From Streptantibioticus silvisoli (GTDB lineage Bacteria > Actinomycetota > Actinomycetes > Streptomycetales > Streptomycetaceae): a stretch of DNA of 64,000 nt. The number at the start of each line of letters is the position of its first letter. Position 1 is the stretch's first letter. The DNA lies in contig NZ_JAAGKO020000003.1 of the NCBI RefSeq assembly GCF_027947535.2, positions 124,001 to 188,000 on the forward strand, read 5' to 3'. Below, piece by piece: positions 8,232-17,067 of the stretch. Below the pieces are notes generated by a model. The model did not search any database. It had not been told where the DNA came from and saw only the letters and a program-made list of their open reading frames with translations. The position numbers were made by a program, and so were the translations under genes.

Positions 8232-9254
8232 ATGCGCACTTCGACCCGGCTGTTACGCACCGCGGTGACCGTGGCGCTGGCCGCGCTGATCGCCGTGCTG
8301 GGCTCCGGCGCCGGGCCGGCCGCCGCCCGGCCGCCCGCCGCCGCCTCCCCGGTGGCGGCGACCGCGCCGGACGGCGCCCGGGTGGTGGCGGCCCGTCAGG
8401 TCGCACCGCGGCAGGTCGACCTGACGGTCGACTCCCCGGCACTGGGCACCACGGCCCAGGTCAGGCTGCTCACCCCGGACGGCTGGCGGCCCGGCGACGG
8501 ACGGCACTGGCCGACGCTGTGGCTGCTGCACGGCTGCTGCGGCGACTACACCAGCTGGACCGCGATGACCGACGTGGCGAACATCCCGCAGCTGCGCCGG
8601 GTGCTGGTGGTGATGCCGGAGGCGGGCAACACCGGCTTCTACAGCGACTGGCTCGGCGACGACGGCTCCGGCCGCGCCCCCGGCTGGGAGACCTTCCACC
8701 TGCGTGAGCTGCTGCCGATCCTGGACGCCTCCTACGGCGGCGGGCCGGACCGTACGGTGGCCGGGCTGTCGATGGGCGGCTTCGGCGCGCTGTCGTACGC
8801 CGCCCGGCACCCGGGGATGTTCCGCGCCGCCGCGTCCTACAGCGGGGTGGCCGACCCGCTGGAGACCCCGGGCGGGCCGCAGAACATCGCCGCCATCGCC
8901 GCCGGTGAGGGCGCCGACGCCGACGCCCTGTGGGGCGACCCGGTGACCGACCGGGCGGTGTGGGCCGCGCACGACCCGTACACGCTGGCGCCCGCGCTGC
9001 TGCGGCTGCCGGTCTTCCTGTCCTGCGGCGACGGCGTCGCGGGACCCTATGACCCGCCCGGTGCTACCAGCGCGTACGAGACGCTGTTCCTGGCGGAGAA
9101 CCAGCACCTGGCCGGGCGGCTCACCGCGCTCGGCGACCGGCGGCTGACCACCGACTTCTACGGCCACGGCACCCACTCCTGGCCGTACTGGCAGCGCGAA
9201 CTGCACCGGTCGCTGCCGATGCTGCTGCGCGCGATGGGCGTGTCCGAGGTGTGA
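8232..9254 (+). CDS. secreted esterase, antigen 85 / esterase D fold
   Basis: Alpha/beta-hydrolase of 340 residues in the putative-esterase family that includes antigen 85 acyltransferases and S-formylglutathione hydrolase-like esterases. A Sec signal peptide occupies about residues 1-32. The oxyanion segment LLHGCCGDYTSW (98-109), the nucleophile elbow GLSMGG (Ser180) and a late HGTHSWPYW carrying the catalytic His are all visible. GAGGAGAA before the ATG overlaps the stop of the GH3 gene, so the two are co-translated. Possible roles are deacylation of sugars released by the GH3 enzyme or general extracellular ester hydrolysis; the substrate cannot be read from sequence. Confidence 0.82.
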   Translation: MRTSTRLLRTAVTVALAALIAVLGSGAGPAAARPPAAASPVAATAPDGARVVAARQVAPRQVDLTVDSPALGTTAQVRLLTPDGWRPGDGRHWPTLWLLHGCCGDYTSWTAMTDVANIPQLRRVLVVMPEAGNTGFYSDWLGDDGSGRAPGWETFHLRELLPILDASYGGGPDRTVAGLSMGGFGALSYAARHPGMFRAAASYSGVADPLETPGGPQNIAAIAAGEGADADALWGDPVTDRAVWAAHDPYTLAPALLRLPVFLSCGDGVAGPYDPPGATSAYETLFLAENQHLAGRLTALGDRRLTTDFYGHGTHSWPYWQRELHRSLPMLLRAMGVSEV

Positions 9255-9258
9255 CCCG

Positions 9259-9304
9259 CCGTACCCGTGCGACGCCCGGTGCGCCGGCCGCCGCACGGGT
9301 ACGG
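9259..9304 (+). terminator. hairpin after the GH3-esterase operon
   Basis: CCGTACCCGTGC (9259-9270) and GCACGGGTACGG (9293-9304) are perfect 12-base complements across a 22-base GC-rich loop, starting five bases after the esterase stop. Confidence 0.6.
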
Positions 9305-9312
9305 TCGGCGGT

Positions 9313-9807
9313 GTGCGTCTCGTGATCACCTCCGACACCCATCTGCCCCGGCGTGCCAAGCGGCTGCCGGACGCGCTGCTGGCCGCCGTGGACGGCGCCG
9401 ACGCGGTACTGCACGCCGGCGACTGGGTGGACACCGCCGCGCTGGACCTGCTGCTGGGCCGCGCACGGCGGCTCGTCGCGGTCCACGGCAACAACGACGG
9501 CCCCGAACTGCGGGCCAGGCTGCCGCTGGTCGCCCGCGCCGAACTCGGCGGTGTGCGGTTCGGCGTCGTGCACGAGACCGGCCCGGCGCGCGGCCGTGAA
9601 CGCCGCTGCGCGGAGCGCTTCCCCGATCTCGACGTGCTGGTCTTCGGGCACAGCCACATCCCGTGGGACTCCGTCGCCCCCGGCGGCCTGCGGCTGCTCA
9701 ACCCCGGCTCGCCCACCGACCGCCGGCGCCAGCCGCACCACACGTACCTGTCCGCCGAGGCGGCCGGCGGCACGCTGAGCGCGGTGACGCTGCACCGGCT
9801 GACCTGA
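9313..9807 (+). CDS. YfcE/MJ0936-type metallophosphodiesterase
   Basis: Cytoplasmic calcineurin-like phosphoesterase of 164 residues, the normal size for the YfcE/MJ0936 group, which hydrolyse phosphodiesters with two metal ions. Metal ligands appear in order: SDTH (Asp8, His10), HAGDW (Asp37), HGNND (59-63) and FGHSH. The start is GTG at 9313; it lies directly behind the preceding hairpin and has no strong ribosome site, so the start is less sure than the identity. It is followed by a separate MMPL transporter gene. The physiological substrate is unknown. Confidence 0.85.
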   Translation: MRLVITSDTHLPRRAKRLPDALLAAVDGADAVLHAGDWVDTAALDLLLGRARRLVAVHGNNDGPELRARLPLVARAELGGVRFGVVHETGPARGRERRCAERFPDLDVLVFGHSHIPWDSVAPGGLRLLNPGSPTDRRRQPHHTYLSAEAAGGTLSAVTLHRLT

Positions 9808-9966
9808 CCGCGGGCGCGCCGGGCGGTGCGGGCGGGACGCGGTGGGCCCCGGTGGTCGCCCGGGTGCCGGGGCGGGCGGTGCCGGCCGGTGTGGGAGGGG
9901 GCGCGGCACGGTACGTATGGGCCCCCGGCGCGGTGGGCGTACCGGGTCTCGTCCCCGGGAGGCCGT

Positions 9967-12174
9967 ATGTGCGCTGCGACCAGGCGGCCCGTTGCCGCGG
10001 CGGCGCCCGGCCGGCTGGAGCGGCTGGGGCGGTGGTGCGCGCGGCACTGGCCGGTCGTGGTCGTCGGGTGGGTGATCGCGCTGGTCGCGGTGCACGTGCT
10101 CCAGGCGGTGTTCGGCGGCGCGTACGCGGACGACTTCTCGTTGCCCGATTCGCCGGCGCAGCACGGGCTGGACGTGCTGCGGGCGCACGATCGGCAGGCC
10201 GGCGGGGTCAGCGGCACCGTGGTGCTGCGCGACCGGTCCGCCGCGCTGTCGTCGGCGGGCGACGAGGTCACGCGGGCGGTGACCGCGCTGGACGGGCTGC
10301 CGCACGTCATCACGGCGGTCAGTCCGCTGCCGCCGGCCGGGTCCTCGCAGCCGACCGGGGCGCTGTCGCCGGACGGGCACATCGGGTACATCACGGTGCG
10401 GTTCGACAAGAACCCCTCCGCGCTGGGGGCGTCCTACCTCGGCGGGGTGGACCGGGCGGTCGCGCCGCTGCGGTCGGCGGGTGTCGAGGTGGAGTACGGC
10501 GGGCCGCTCGGCGAGCTGGCCCGGCCGGCCGGCAGCGACCTGACCAGCGAGGTCATCGGGTTCGCGGTGGCGGTGGCGGTGCTGCTGGCGGCGTTCGGCA
10601 GCGTGCTGGCCGCGCTGCTGCCGCTGCTGACCGCGCTGCTGGGCGTGGTCGTGGGCCTGGGGCTGCTGGGGCTGCTGGCCGCCGCCGCCACCTTCGCCAG
10701 CGTCTCGCCGACGCTGGCGACCATGATCGGGCTGGGCGTGGGCATCGACTACGCCCTGTTCCTGTCGACGCGTCACCGCCAGCAGGTCCTCGACGGCGTG
10801 CCACCGGTGGCGGCGGCCGGGCGGGCGACGGCAACCAGCGGGCGGGCGGTGCTGGTGTCCGGCTGCACGGTGGTCGTGGCGCTGGCCGGGCTGTACGTGT
10901 CGGGGGTGGGCTTCATCGGCAAGCTGGGGGTGGCCGCGGGCGTCACGGTGGTCACCGCGGTCGCCACCGCGCTGACGCTGGTGCCGGCGCTGCTGGGGGC
11001 GGCCGGGCGGGCGGTGGACCGGCTGCGGGTGCGGCGGGCGGTGGCGGAACCGGCGTCGCCGGACGGCACCGGCGGCTGGCACCGGTACGCGGCGCGGGTG
11101 CGGCGGGCGCCGTGGTGGTTCGCGCTGGGCGGGGTGGTCGTGGTGCTGGTGCTGGCGGTGCCGCTGCCGTCGATGCGGCTGGGCCACGTCGACGACGGCG
11201 CCGACCCGGTGGCCTTCACCGACCGGCGGGCCTTCGACCTGATCGCCACCGGCTTCGGGGTGGGCGCCAACGGCCCGCTGACGGTGGTGGTCGACCGGAC
11301 CGCGGTGCCGTCGGCGGACCGCGCGGCGCTCGACGACCAGGTGGCCTCGGCGCTGAAGGACCTGCCGGGCGCGGCGGGTGCGACCGCTGCGGCGCCGGCC
11401 GGGGACGGGGACGTGCTGCTGTCGAGCGTGGTGCCGGCCGGGGCGCCGCAGGACGCCGGGACCACGGATCTGGTCAACCGCCTGAAGGACACCGTGCTGC
11501 CGAAGGCGGTGGCCGGCACGGCGGCGGCCGGGTACGTCACGGGCACGACCGCGGCCCAGGTGGACTTCCTCGACATCGTCACCGCGCGGCTGCCGCTGAT
11601 CATCGCCGTGGTGGTGGCGCTGGCGTTCGTCATCGTGCTGGCGGTCTTCCGCGGTCCGCTGGTGGCGCTGAAGGCTGCGGTGCTCAACCTGCTGTCGATC
11701 GCCGCGTCGTACGGCGTGGTGGTGGCGGTCTTCCAGTGGGGCTGGGGCGGGCCGGCGCTGGGCGTGTCGGGCCGGGTGCCGATCGAGAGCTACGTGCCGA
11801 TGATGATGTTCGCCATCGTCTTCGGGCTGAGCATGGACTACGAGGTCTTCCTGCTGTCGAGGGTGCGCGAGCGGTGGCTGGCGACCGGGGACGCGCCGGG
11901 GGCGATGGCGTACGCGCTGGAGGTGACCGCCCGGGTCATCGGGTGCGCGGCGCTGATCATGGTGAGCGTCTTCGCCGCGTTCCTGCTCAGCGACGACATC
12001 GTGGTGAAGATGCTGGGCCTGGGCCTGGCGGTCAGCGTGGCGATCGACGCGACCGTCGTGCGGCTGCTGCTGGTGCCGGCGGTGATGACGCTGCTGGGGC
12101 GCGGTGCCTGGTGGGCGCCGCGGTGGCTGGAGCGGGTGCTGCCCCGGCTGGACCCGGAGGGCGGCGGGCGCTGA
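9967..12174 (+). CDS. MMPL-family RND exporter
   Basis: Inner-membrane transporter of 735 residues with two MMPL halves. The first helix (about 30-50) is followed by an extracytoplasmic domain, then a helix bundle with GVGIDYALFLSTRHR. The second half repeats the layout and contains GLSMDYEVFLLSRVRE, the conserved loop with the proton-relay Asp. Such proteins export lipids, siderophores or antibiotics using the proton gradient. The ATG at 9967 follows GGGAGG; an in-frame ATG 141 bases upstream adds only Arg/Gly-rich sequence and is rejected. It converges on the APC permease gene with 22 bases between stops. No regulator or biosynthetic gene nearby reveals the cargo. Confidence 0.88.
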   Translation: MCAATRRPVAAAAPGRLERLGRWCARHWPVVVVGWVIALVAVHVLQAVFGGAYADDFSLPDSPAQHGLDVLRAHDRQAGGVSGTVVLRDRSAALSSAGDEVTRAVTALDGLPHVITAVSPLPPAGSSQPTGALSPDGHIGYITVRFDKNPSALGASYLGGVDRAVAPLRSAGVEVEYGGPLGELARPAGSDLTSEVIGFAVAVAVLLAAFGSVLAALLPLLTALLGVVVGLGLLGLLAAAATFASVSPTLATMIGLGVGIDYALFLSTRHRQQVLDGVPPVAAAGRATATSGRAVLVSGCTVVVALAGLYVSGVGFIGKLGVAAGVTVVTAVATALTLVPALLGAAGRAVDRLRVRRAVAEPASPDGTGGWHRYAARVRRAPWWFALGGVVVVLVLAVPLPSMRLGHVDDGADPVAFTDRRAFDLIATGFGVGANGPLTVVVDRTAVPSADRAALDDQVASALKDLPGAAGATAAAPAGDGDVLLSSVVPAGAPQDAGTTDLVNRLKDTVLPKAVAGTAAAGYVTGTTAAQVDFLDIVTARLPLIIAVVVALAFVIVLAVFRGPLVALKAAVLNLLSIAASYGVVVAVFQWGWGGPALGVSGRVPIESYVPMMMFAIVFGLSMDYEVFLLSRVRERWLATGDAPGAMAYALEVTARVIGCAALIMVSVFAAFLLSDDIVVKMLGLGLAVSVAIDATVVRLLLVPAVMTLLGRGAWWAPRWLERVLPRLDPEGGGR

Positions 12175-12196
12175 GCGGCGCACCGGCCGGGCGGGG

Positions 12197-13810
12197 TCAC
12201 CTGCGGCGCGGTCCGCGGTGCCGGGGGCCGGGCGGGGCGGCGGGGTCGCGCCAGGCGGGGTCGGCGGCGGAGACCGGGATGGTGTGGCGCAGGAAGAAGG
12301 CGGGGGCGATCCAGCGGTAGACGACCATGAGGACCGCGCCGAGGATGAGCGCGCCGGCGCCGATGACGAAGACGCCGCCGAGGTGCCAGTGCGGGGGGAA
12401 CGGCAGGGTCCACGAGGTGCTGCCGTAGTCGGGTTCGGCGTAGACCACGCAGGCTTCGATGAAGAAGAACAGCAGCAGGACGCCGCCGAGGCCGGGCATG
12501 ACGCCCTTGGTCCACAGGTCGCGGGCGGAGCGGGTGAGCACCTTGCGGTAGTACCAGACGCAGGCGAAGCCGGTGAGGCCGTAGTAGAACGCGATCATCA
12601 GACCGATGGAGCCGATGGAGTCCGCCAGCAGGTTCTGGCTCAGCCGGGTCATCACCACGTAGAAGGCGACCGAGGCCAGTCCCATGCCGACGGTCGACCA
12701 GGTCGGGGTGAGGAAGCGGTGGTGGACCCGGGCGAACTGCCGGGGCAGCGCCTTGAAGACGGCCATGGACAGCGTGGTGCGCGCGGTCGGCAGGATGGTG
12801 GTCTGGGTGGAGGCGGCCGCCGAGGTCAGCACCATGAAGACCAGCAGCTTGGCCAGGAACCAGCCGAACCCGGTGGTGCCGAAGATCTCCGAGCCGAGGT
12901 TGGACAGCACGTCGTCGGAGGTGGCGGGGTTGCCGAGCCCGATGCCGGTGGTGCCGACGCCGGCGTAGGCCTGGGCACCGGTGGTGACCAGCAGGTACAT
13001 CAGCAGCAGCAGGATCGTGGACAGCACCGCGGCGCGCCCGGGGGTGCGGTTGCGGTCGGCGGTCTCCTCGTTGACCGACACCGCGGTGTCCCAGCCCCAG
13101 TAGATGAAGACGGCGGCCAGCACCCCCTTGGTCAGCACGTCGACCGAGCCGACGGACGACGGGTCGAACCAGGAGCCCGACACGTGCCGGGAGACCGCCG
13201 GCGCGCCACCGCTGTAGGCCTTCACCAGGGCGGCGACGCCGAGCAGGATCAGCACGATGATCTCGACGGTCAGCAGGATCTTCTGGCTGTTCGCCGAGAT
13301 CTCGATGCCGATGTAGCAGATCAGGGTCATCACCGCGATCCACACCACGCCGGCCACCGTGGTCCACAGCGTGCTGCGGGCCACGCCGTCGGCGCCGACG
13401 AGCTGGAAACCGTACTGGCCGGCGATCTGCGCGAGGTTGGCCATCACGATGATGTCGGCGGCGATGATGCCCCAGCCGCCCATCCAGCCGGTGCGCGGTC
13501 CGAAGGCGCGCGAGGCCCAGGTGAAGGTGGTGCCGCAGTCGGGGTCGGCCTGGTTCAGCTCCTTGTAGCCGTAGGCGATCAGGAACATCGGCACGAAGCC
13601 CAGCACGATGATGATCGGCGACTGGAGACCCACCCCGGCGACGATCACCCCGAGGGTGGCGGCCAGGCTGTAGGCCGGGGCGGTCGACGCGAGCCCGATG
13701 ACGGTGCTGGAGAACAGGCCCAGGGCTCCGCCCTTGAGCCCTTTGTCGGTGGTGGCGTGCGGGCCGGTGGGCCCGGAGGCCGGCGCGGTCCCGGTGGTGG
13801 GGTCGCTCAT
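12197..13810 (-). CDS. APC-family amino acid permease
   Basis: Membrane transporter of 537 residues with about 12 hydrophobic helices, an N-terminal hydrophilic tail (about 30 residues) and an Arg-rich C terminus. The first helix region (FSSTVIGLASTAPAYS) and the AYGYKELNQADPDCGTTFTW segment are typical of the amino acid/polyamine/organocation superfamily. The ATG at 13810 has GGAGAC upstream; codons further upstream lack a site. It is divergent from the hypothetical gene at 14008. Substrate is unknown; amino acids or polyamines are the reasonable candidates. Confidence 0.85.
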   Translation of the reverse strand: MSDPTTGTAPASGPTGPHATTDKGLKGGALGLFSSTVIGLASTAPAYSLAATLGVIVAGVGLQSPIIIVLGFVPMFLIAYGYKELNQADPDCGTTFTWASRAFGPRTGWMGGWGIIAADIIVMANLAQIAGQYGFQLVGADGVARSTLWTTVAGVVWIAVMTLICYIGIEISANSQKILLTVEIIVLILLGVAALVKAYSGGAPAVSRHVSGSWFDPSSVGSVDVLTKGVLAAVFIYWGWDTAVSVNEETADRNRTPGRAAVLSTILLLLMYLLVTTGAQAYAGVGTTGIGLGNPATSDDVLSNLGSEIFGTTGFGWFLAKLLVFMVLTSAAASTQTTILPTARTTLSMAVFKALPRQFARVHHRFLTPTWSTVGMGLASVAFYVVMTRLSQNLLADSIGSIGLMIAFYYGLTGFACVWYYRKVLTRSARDLWTKGVMPGLGGVLLLFFFIEACVVYAEPDYGSTSWTLPFPPHWHLGGVFVIGAGALILGAVLMVVYRWIAPAFFLRHTIPVSAADPAWRDPAAPPGPRHRGPRRR

Positions 13811-14007
13811 GTCGTCTCCGCTCCGCGCTCGGCGGGCTGTGGTGATCACAGCATCCGCCCCGCCGCCCACCTGCACAAGCGGAAGGTAAACCGCCGCCCA
13901 TCGGCTGCCGACGGAACCGGAAAACCGGCCGCCCGCACGGCTTCGCGCTCATAACGATCCCGGTCAGCCCTGTGCCCGGACGCAGGCGGTGCCTAAGCTC
14001 CGGGGCC

Positions 14008-14946
14008 ATGGCGATATTTGGACCGCGCCGGGGGACACCGCGCCTGGCTCCCGAGCTGGACGACGTCGCGCTGGGCCGGGTTCGCAAGCAACTCCAGGTC
14101 ACGGCCGCCCCCGGGATGTCCGGTATCCGGCTGGACCAGCTGGAGGGGGTCCTGACCGAACCGGGCACCGACTGGGACCGGCGGATGCACCGGCTGACGG
14201 TGCTGGCGCCGCTCGCCGACGCGGCCACCGCCGACTCCTGGCAGCGGCGCCGTCCGCACTCCGGCGAGCCGCTGCTGCTGCGGGCCTGGAGCGCGCTGGC
14301 GTACGGCCGGCGCCAGGGTGAGCTGGCCGACGCCCAGGAGGTGCTGGACCTCAGCTACCGGGCCGCCGACCTGGCGCCGGACGACCCGGGGCCGTGGATC
14401 ACGGTGCTCGGGGTGCTGCGGCTGCTGCGCCGGCCGCTGGCGGAGGTGCTGCCGGTCTGGCGGGAGGCCACCGCCCGGGACGCCTGGAGCCGGGAGGCGC
14501 ACCTTCAGATGCTGGGCTACCTCTCCCCCGAGGAGTGCGGCTCCCCCGGCCAGGTGCTGGACTTCGTCGACTCGATGCGGTCCGCGGTGCCGCCCGACGC
14601 CCCGACCGCGGGGGTGGAGCTGATCGCGCTGGTGGAACGGCACGAGCGCACCGTCTCCAGCGGCGGGCTGAACGGACTGATGGCCAGCGGGCAGTGGGGG
14701 CAGCCGCGCGCGGCCGCGGTACTGGACGAGGCGCTGGCCGACTGGCCGCGGCCGGGCCACCTGCGGCACGCGGCGGCCCGCGCCGACCTCAACCTTCTCG
14801 CATACGCACTGGTGCGCGCCAATCGGGTGGCGGACGCGGCGGAGGTCTTCGCCGCCGTGGGGGGCCTGGTGACGGCGTGGCCGTGGGGGCTCGGGGGGGA
14901 CCCGGTGCGGCAATTCGCGCACTGGCAGAGCCGGGCCCAGCTGTGA
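14008..14946 (+). CDS. TPR-like cytoplasmic protein of unknown function
   Basis: A 312-residue soluble protein, rich in Ala, Leu and Arg, with repeated helical pairs between about residues 90 and 290 (for example DLSYRAADLAPDDPGPW and DEALADWPRPGHLRHAAARADLNLLAYAL) that look like degenerate tetratricopeptide units. No signal peptide, membrane segment or catalytic motif is seen. Proteins of this kind are common in Streptomyces as hypothetical TPR proteins. The ATG at 14008 is used, giving MAIFGPRRG; the ribosome site is weak. It lies between two APC permease genes. A scaffold role is possible but not shown. Confidence 0.65.
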   Translation: MAIFGPRRGTPRLAPELDDVALGRVRKQLQVTAAPGMSGIRLDQLEGVLTEPGTDWDRRMHRLTVLAPLADAATADSWQRRRPHSGEPLLLRAWSALAYGRRQGELADAQEVLDLSYRAADLAPDDPGPWITVLGVLRLLRRPLAEVLPVWREATARDAWSREAHLQMLGYLSPEECGSPGQVLDFVDSMRSAVPPDAPTAGVELIALVERHERTVSSGGLNGLMASGQWGQPRAAAVLDEALADWPRPGHLRHAAARADLNLLAYALVRANRVADAAEVFAAVGGLVTAWPWGLGGDPVRQFAHWQSRAQL

Positions 14947-15176
14947 ATGGCGGGCCGCCGCTGGGCTCGAATCGAACTCAAGTAGCCCATGAAACGTTCA
15001 AGCCAACACCAAGCGATGGTCAAGCGATTAGTCGTACGTGACGCGCCTGGATGCGGACCACCCGGTCCGACCTGCGCAAACGGTAGGTTCTGGGCCCTCG
15101 GGCACATGACCACCCGGATGGGCGCGCTCGAACGGAGAATCAACCACCGGTAGGTAACTATTCAGACAACGACTCT

Positions 15177-15204
15177 TTGCAGACCAACAAGGACTCCCTA
15201 ATCT
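15177..15204 (+). promoter_or_regulatory. candidate vegetative promoter of the second APC permease
   Basis: TTGCAG (15177-15182), 16 bases, then TAATCT (15199-15204), within a noticeably AT-richer stretch. Transcription would start near 15211, about 37 bases before the ATG. Confidence 0.45.
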
Positions 15205-15247
15205 GGGGCAACTTTCAAAAGCTCAGTCCTCATTCGAGAGGCCCCTT

Positions 15248-16885
15248 ATGGTTAGCGTTGACAAGTTCGCACCCGACACCGGAAAAAATTCCAGCTCGTT
15301 GCGTCGGGATGTCGGACTCATCGGTCTGATGTGGGCCTCCGTGGGCTCCATCATCGGCTCCGGGTGGCTGTACGGGGCGCAGAAGGCCGTGGTGGCCGCC
15401 GGCCCGGCGGCCGTCATATCGTGGCTCATCGGTGCCGTCGCGATCGTGCTGCTGGCGCTCGTGCACGCCGAGCTCGGCGGTATGTTCCCGGTCTCCGGTG
15501 GCACGGCGCGCTACCCGCACTACGCCTTCGGCGGCCTCGCGGGCATGTCGTTCGGCTGGTTCTCCTGGCTCCAGGCCGCCACCGTGGCCCCCATCGAGGT
15601 CGAGGCGATGATCGGCTACGCCGGTCACTGGAGCTTCGCCCAGGGCTTCGAGCACGCGAACGGCACACTGACACCAAGCGGTATCGCCGTGGCGGTGTTG
15701 CTGATGGCGGTGTTCGTGGCGGTCAACTTCCTGGGTGTCCGGGTGCTGGCCAACACCAACAGCGCCGCGACGTGGTGGAAGGTCCTCATCCCGCTGGCCA
15801 CGATCTTCATCGTCGCCATCACCCACTTCCACCCGCACAACTTCACCGCGCAGAGCTTCGCGCCGTTCGGTGCCAAGGGCATCCTGAGCGCGATCAGCAG
15901 CTCCGGCATCATCTTCGCCCTCCTCGGCTTCGAGCAGGCCATCCAGCTCGCGGGTGAGAGCAAGAACCCCAAGCGCGACCTGCCCCGCGCCACCCTCGGC
16001 TCGGTGGCCATCGGCGCGGTCATCTACCTGCTGCTCCAGATCGTCTTCATCGGCGCCCTGCCGCTGTCGTCGTTCGCGCACGGCTGGGCCAAGCTCAGCT
16101 ACGCGGGCATGTCCGGCCCGTGGGCCGGCCTGGTCACCGTGGTCGGCCTCGGCTGGCTCGGCGTGATCCTGTACCTGGACGCGGTCGTCTCCCCCGGCGG
16201 CACCGGCCTGATCTACACCACCACCACCTCCCGGGTCTCCTACGGCCTGTCGAAGAACGGCTACGCGCCGAAGCTGCTGGAGCGCACCAACTCGCGCGGC
16301 GTGCCGTGGTTCGGCCTGATCCTGTCCTTCGTCACCGGTGTGATCTGCTTCCTGCCGTTCCCCAGCTGGCAGGAGCTGGTCGGCTTCATCACCTCGGCGA
16401 GCGTGCTGATGTACGCCGGCGCCCCGCTGGCGTTCGGTGTCTTCCGCGACCGCCTGCCGGCCATGGACCGCCCCTACCGCCTGCCCGGCGGCAGCTGGAT
16501 CTCCCCGCTGTCCTTCGTGGTCGCCAGCTTCATCATCTACTGGGCCGGCTGGACCACCCTTCAGCGCCTGGGCTACGCGATCATCATCGGCTACGTGCTG
16601 CTGGGCTCGTACGCCTGGTACGCCATCAAGAAGAACCTGCCGAACGCGCCGAAGCTGGACTGGAAGGCCGCGCAGTGGCTGCCGGTCTACATCATCGGCA
16701 TGGGCGTCATCTCCTGGCAGGGCGGCTTCGGCGGCCAGAACCACCTCAAGCTGTGGTGGGACCTGCTCGTCATCGCCGTCTTCTCGCTGGGGATCTACTA
16801 CTGGGCGCGGTCGACGGCCGTCTCCGGTCAGGAGATCGAGCAGAACATCGACAGCGTCGAGGTCGTCGACGCCGGCGGTCACTGA
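15248..16885 (+). CDS. APC-family amino acid permease
   Basis: Membrane transporter of 545 residues with about 12-13 hydrophobic segments. The first helix SVGSIIGSGWLYG (about 31-43) contains the glycine-rich broken helix that binds substrate in APC permeases, and FALLGFEQAIQLAGESKNPKRDLPRA is the conserved loop with the EsKNPxRdlPrA signature. The start ATG has GAGAGG upstream and an AT-rich promoter region. It is monocistronic: two perfect hairpins follow. It is not closely related to the permease at 12197, differing in loops and length, so it probably carries a different substrate. Confidence 0.87.
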   Translation: MVSVDKFAPDTGKNSSSLRRDVGLIGLMWASVGSIIGSGWLYGAQKAVVAAGPAAVISWLIGAVAIVLLALVHAELGGMFPVSGGTARYPHYAFGGLAGMSFGWFSWLQAATVAPIEVEAMIGYAGHWSFAQGFEHANGTLTPSGIAVAVLLMAVFVAVNFLGVRVLANTNSAATWWKVLIPLATIFIVAITHFHPHNFTAQSFAPFGAKGILSAISSSGIIFALLGFEQAIQLAGESKNPKRDLPRATLGSVAIGAVIYLLLQIVFIGALPLSSFAHGWAKLSYAGMSGPWAGLVTVVGLGWLGVILYLDAVVSPGGTGLIYTTTTSRVSYGLSKNGYAPKLLERTNSRGVPWFGLILSFVTGVICFLPFPSWQELVGFITSASVLMYAGAPLAFGVFRDRLPAMDRPYRLPGGSWISPLSFVVASFIIYWAGWTTLQRLGYAIIIGYVLLGSYAWYAIKKNLPNAPKLDWKAAQWLPVYIIGMGVISWQGGFGGQNHLKLWWDLLVIAVFSLGIYYWARSTAVSGQEIEQNIDSVEVVDAGGH

Positions 16886-16911
16886 CCTGCGGCGTTCACT
16901 GATCCGCTGAT

Positions 16912-16938
16912 CCCGCCGCGGGTTCGTCCCGCGGCGGG
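16912..16938 (+). terminator. hairpin terminator, first of two
   Basis: CCCGCCGCGGG and CCCGCGGCGGG pair perfectly over 11 bases with a five-base loop (TTCGT), 26 bases after the permease stop. Confidence 0.7.
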
Positions 16939-16953
16939 TGGGTCTCTCGACGG

Positions 16954-16983
16954 GAGCCCGGCCGGTACCCACCGGCCGGGCTC
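16954..16983. terminator. hairpin terminator, second of two
   Basis: GAGCCCGGCCGGT and ACCGGCCGGGCTC form a perfect 13-base stem with a four-base loop. Placed between convergent genes, it can serve both the permease and the PP2C phosphatase. Confidence 0.7.
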
Positions 16984-17067
16984 TCGCGCGTGCGGGCCCC
17001 ACCGCTCACGGCGGCCGGGGACAGCGGGCGGGCCCCGCCCGGCGCCCGGGCCCTCCCGTGCCCGGCC

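Noticed and set aside
9121-12183. Leftward open frame of more than 1000 codons opposite the esterase and MMPL genes
   Set aside because: Composition is dominated by Arg, His, Gln and Pro, with no domain; it is the antisense shadow of the MMPL gene.
15000-15240. tRNA or small RNA in the AT-richer gap before the second APC permease
   Set aside because: No cloverleaf arms or conserved T-loop pattern could be formed; the region is better explained as a promoter.
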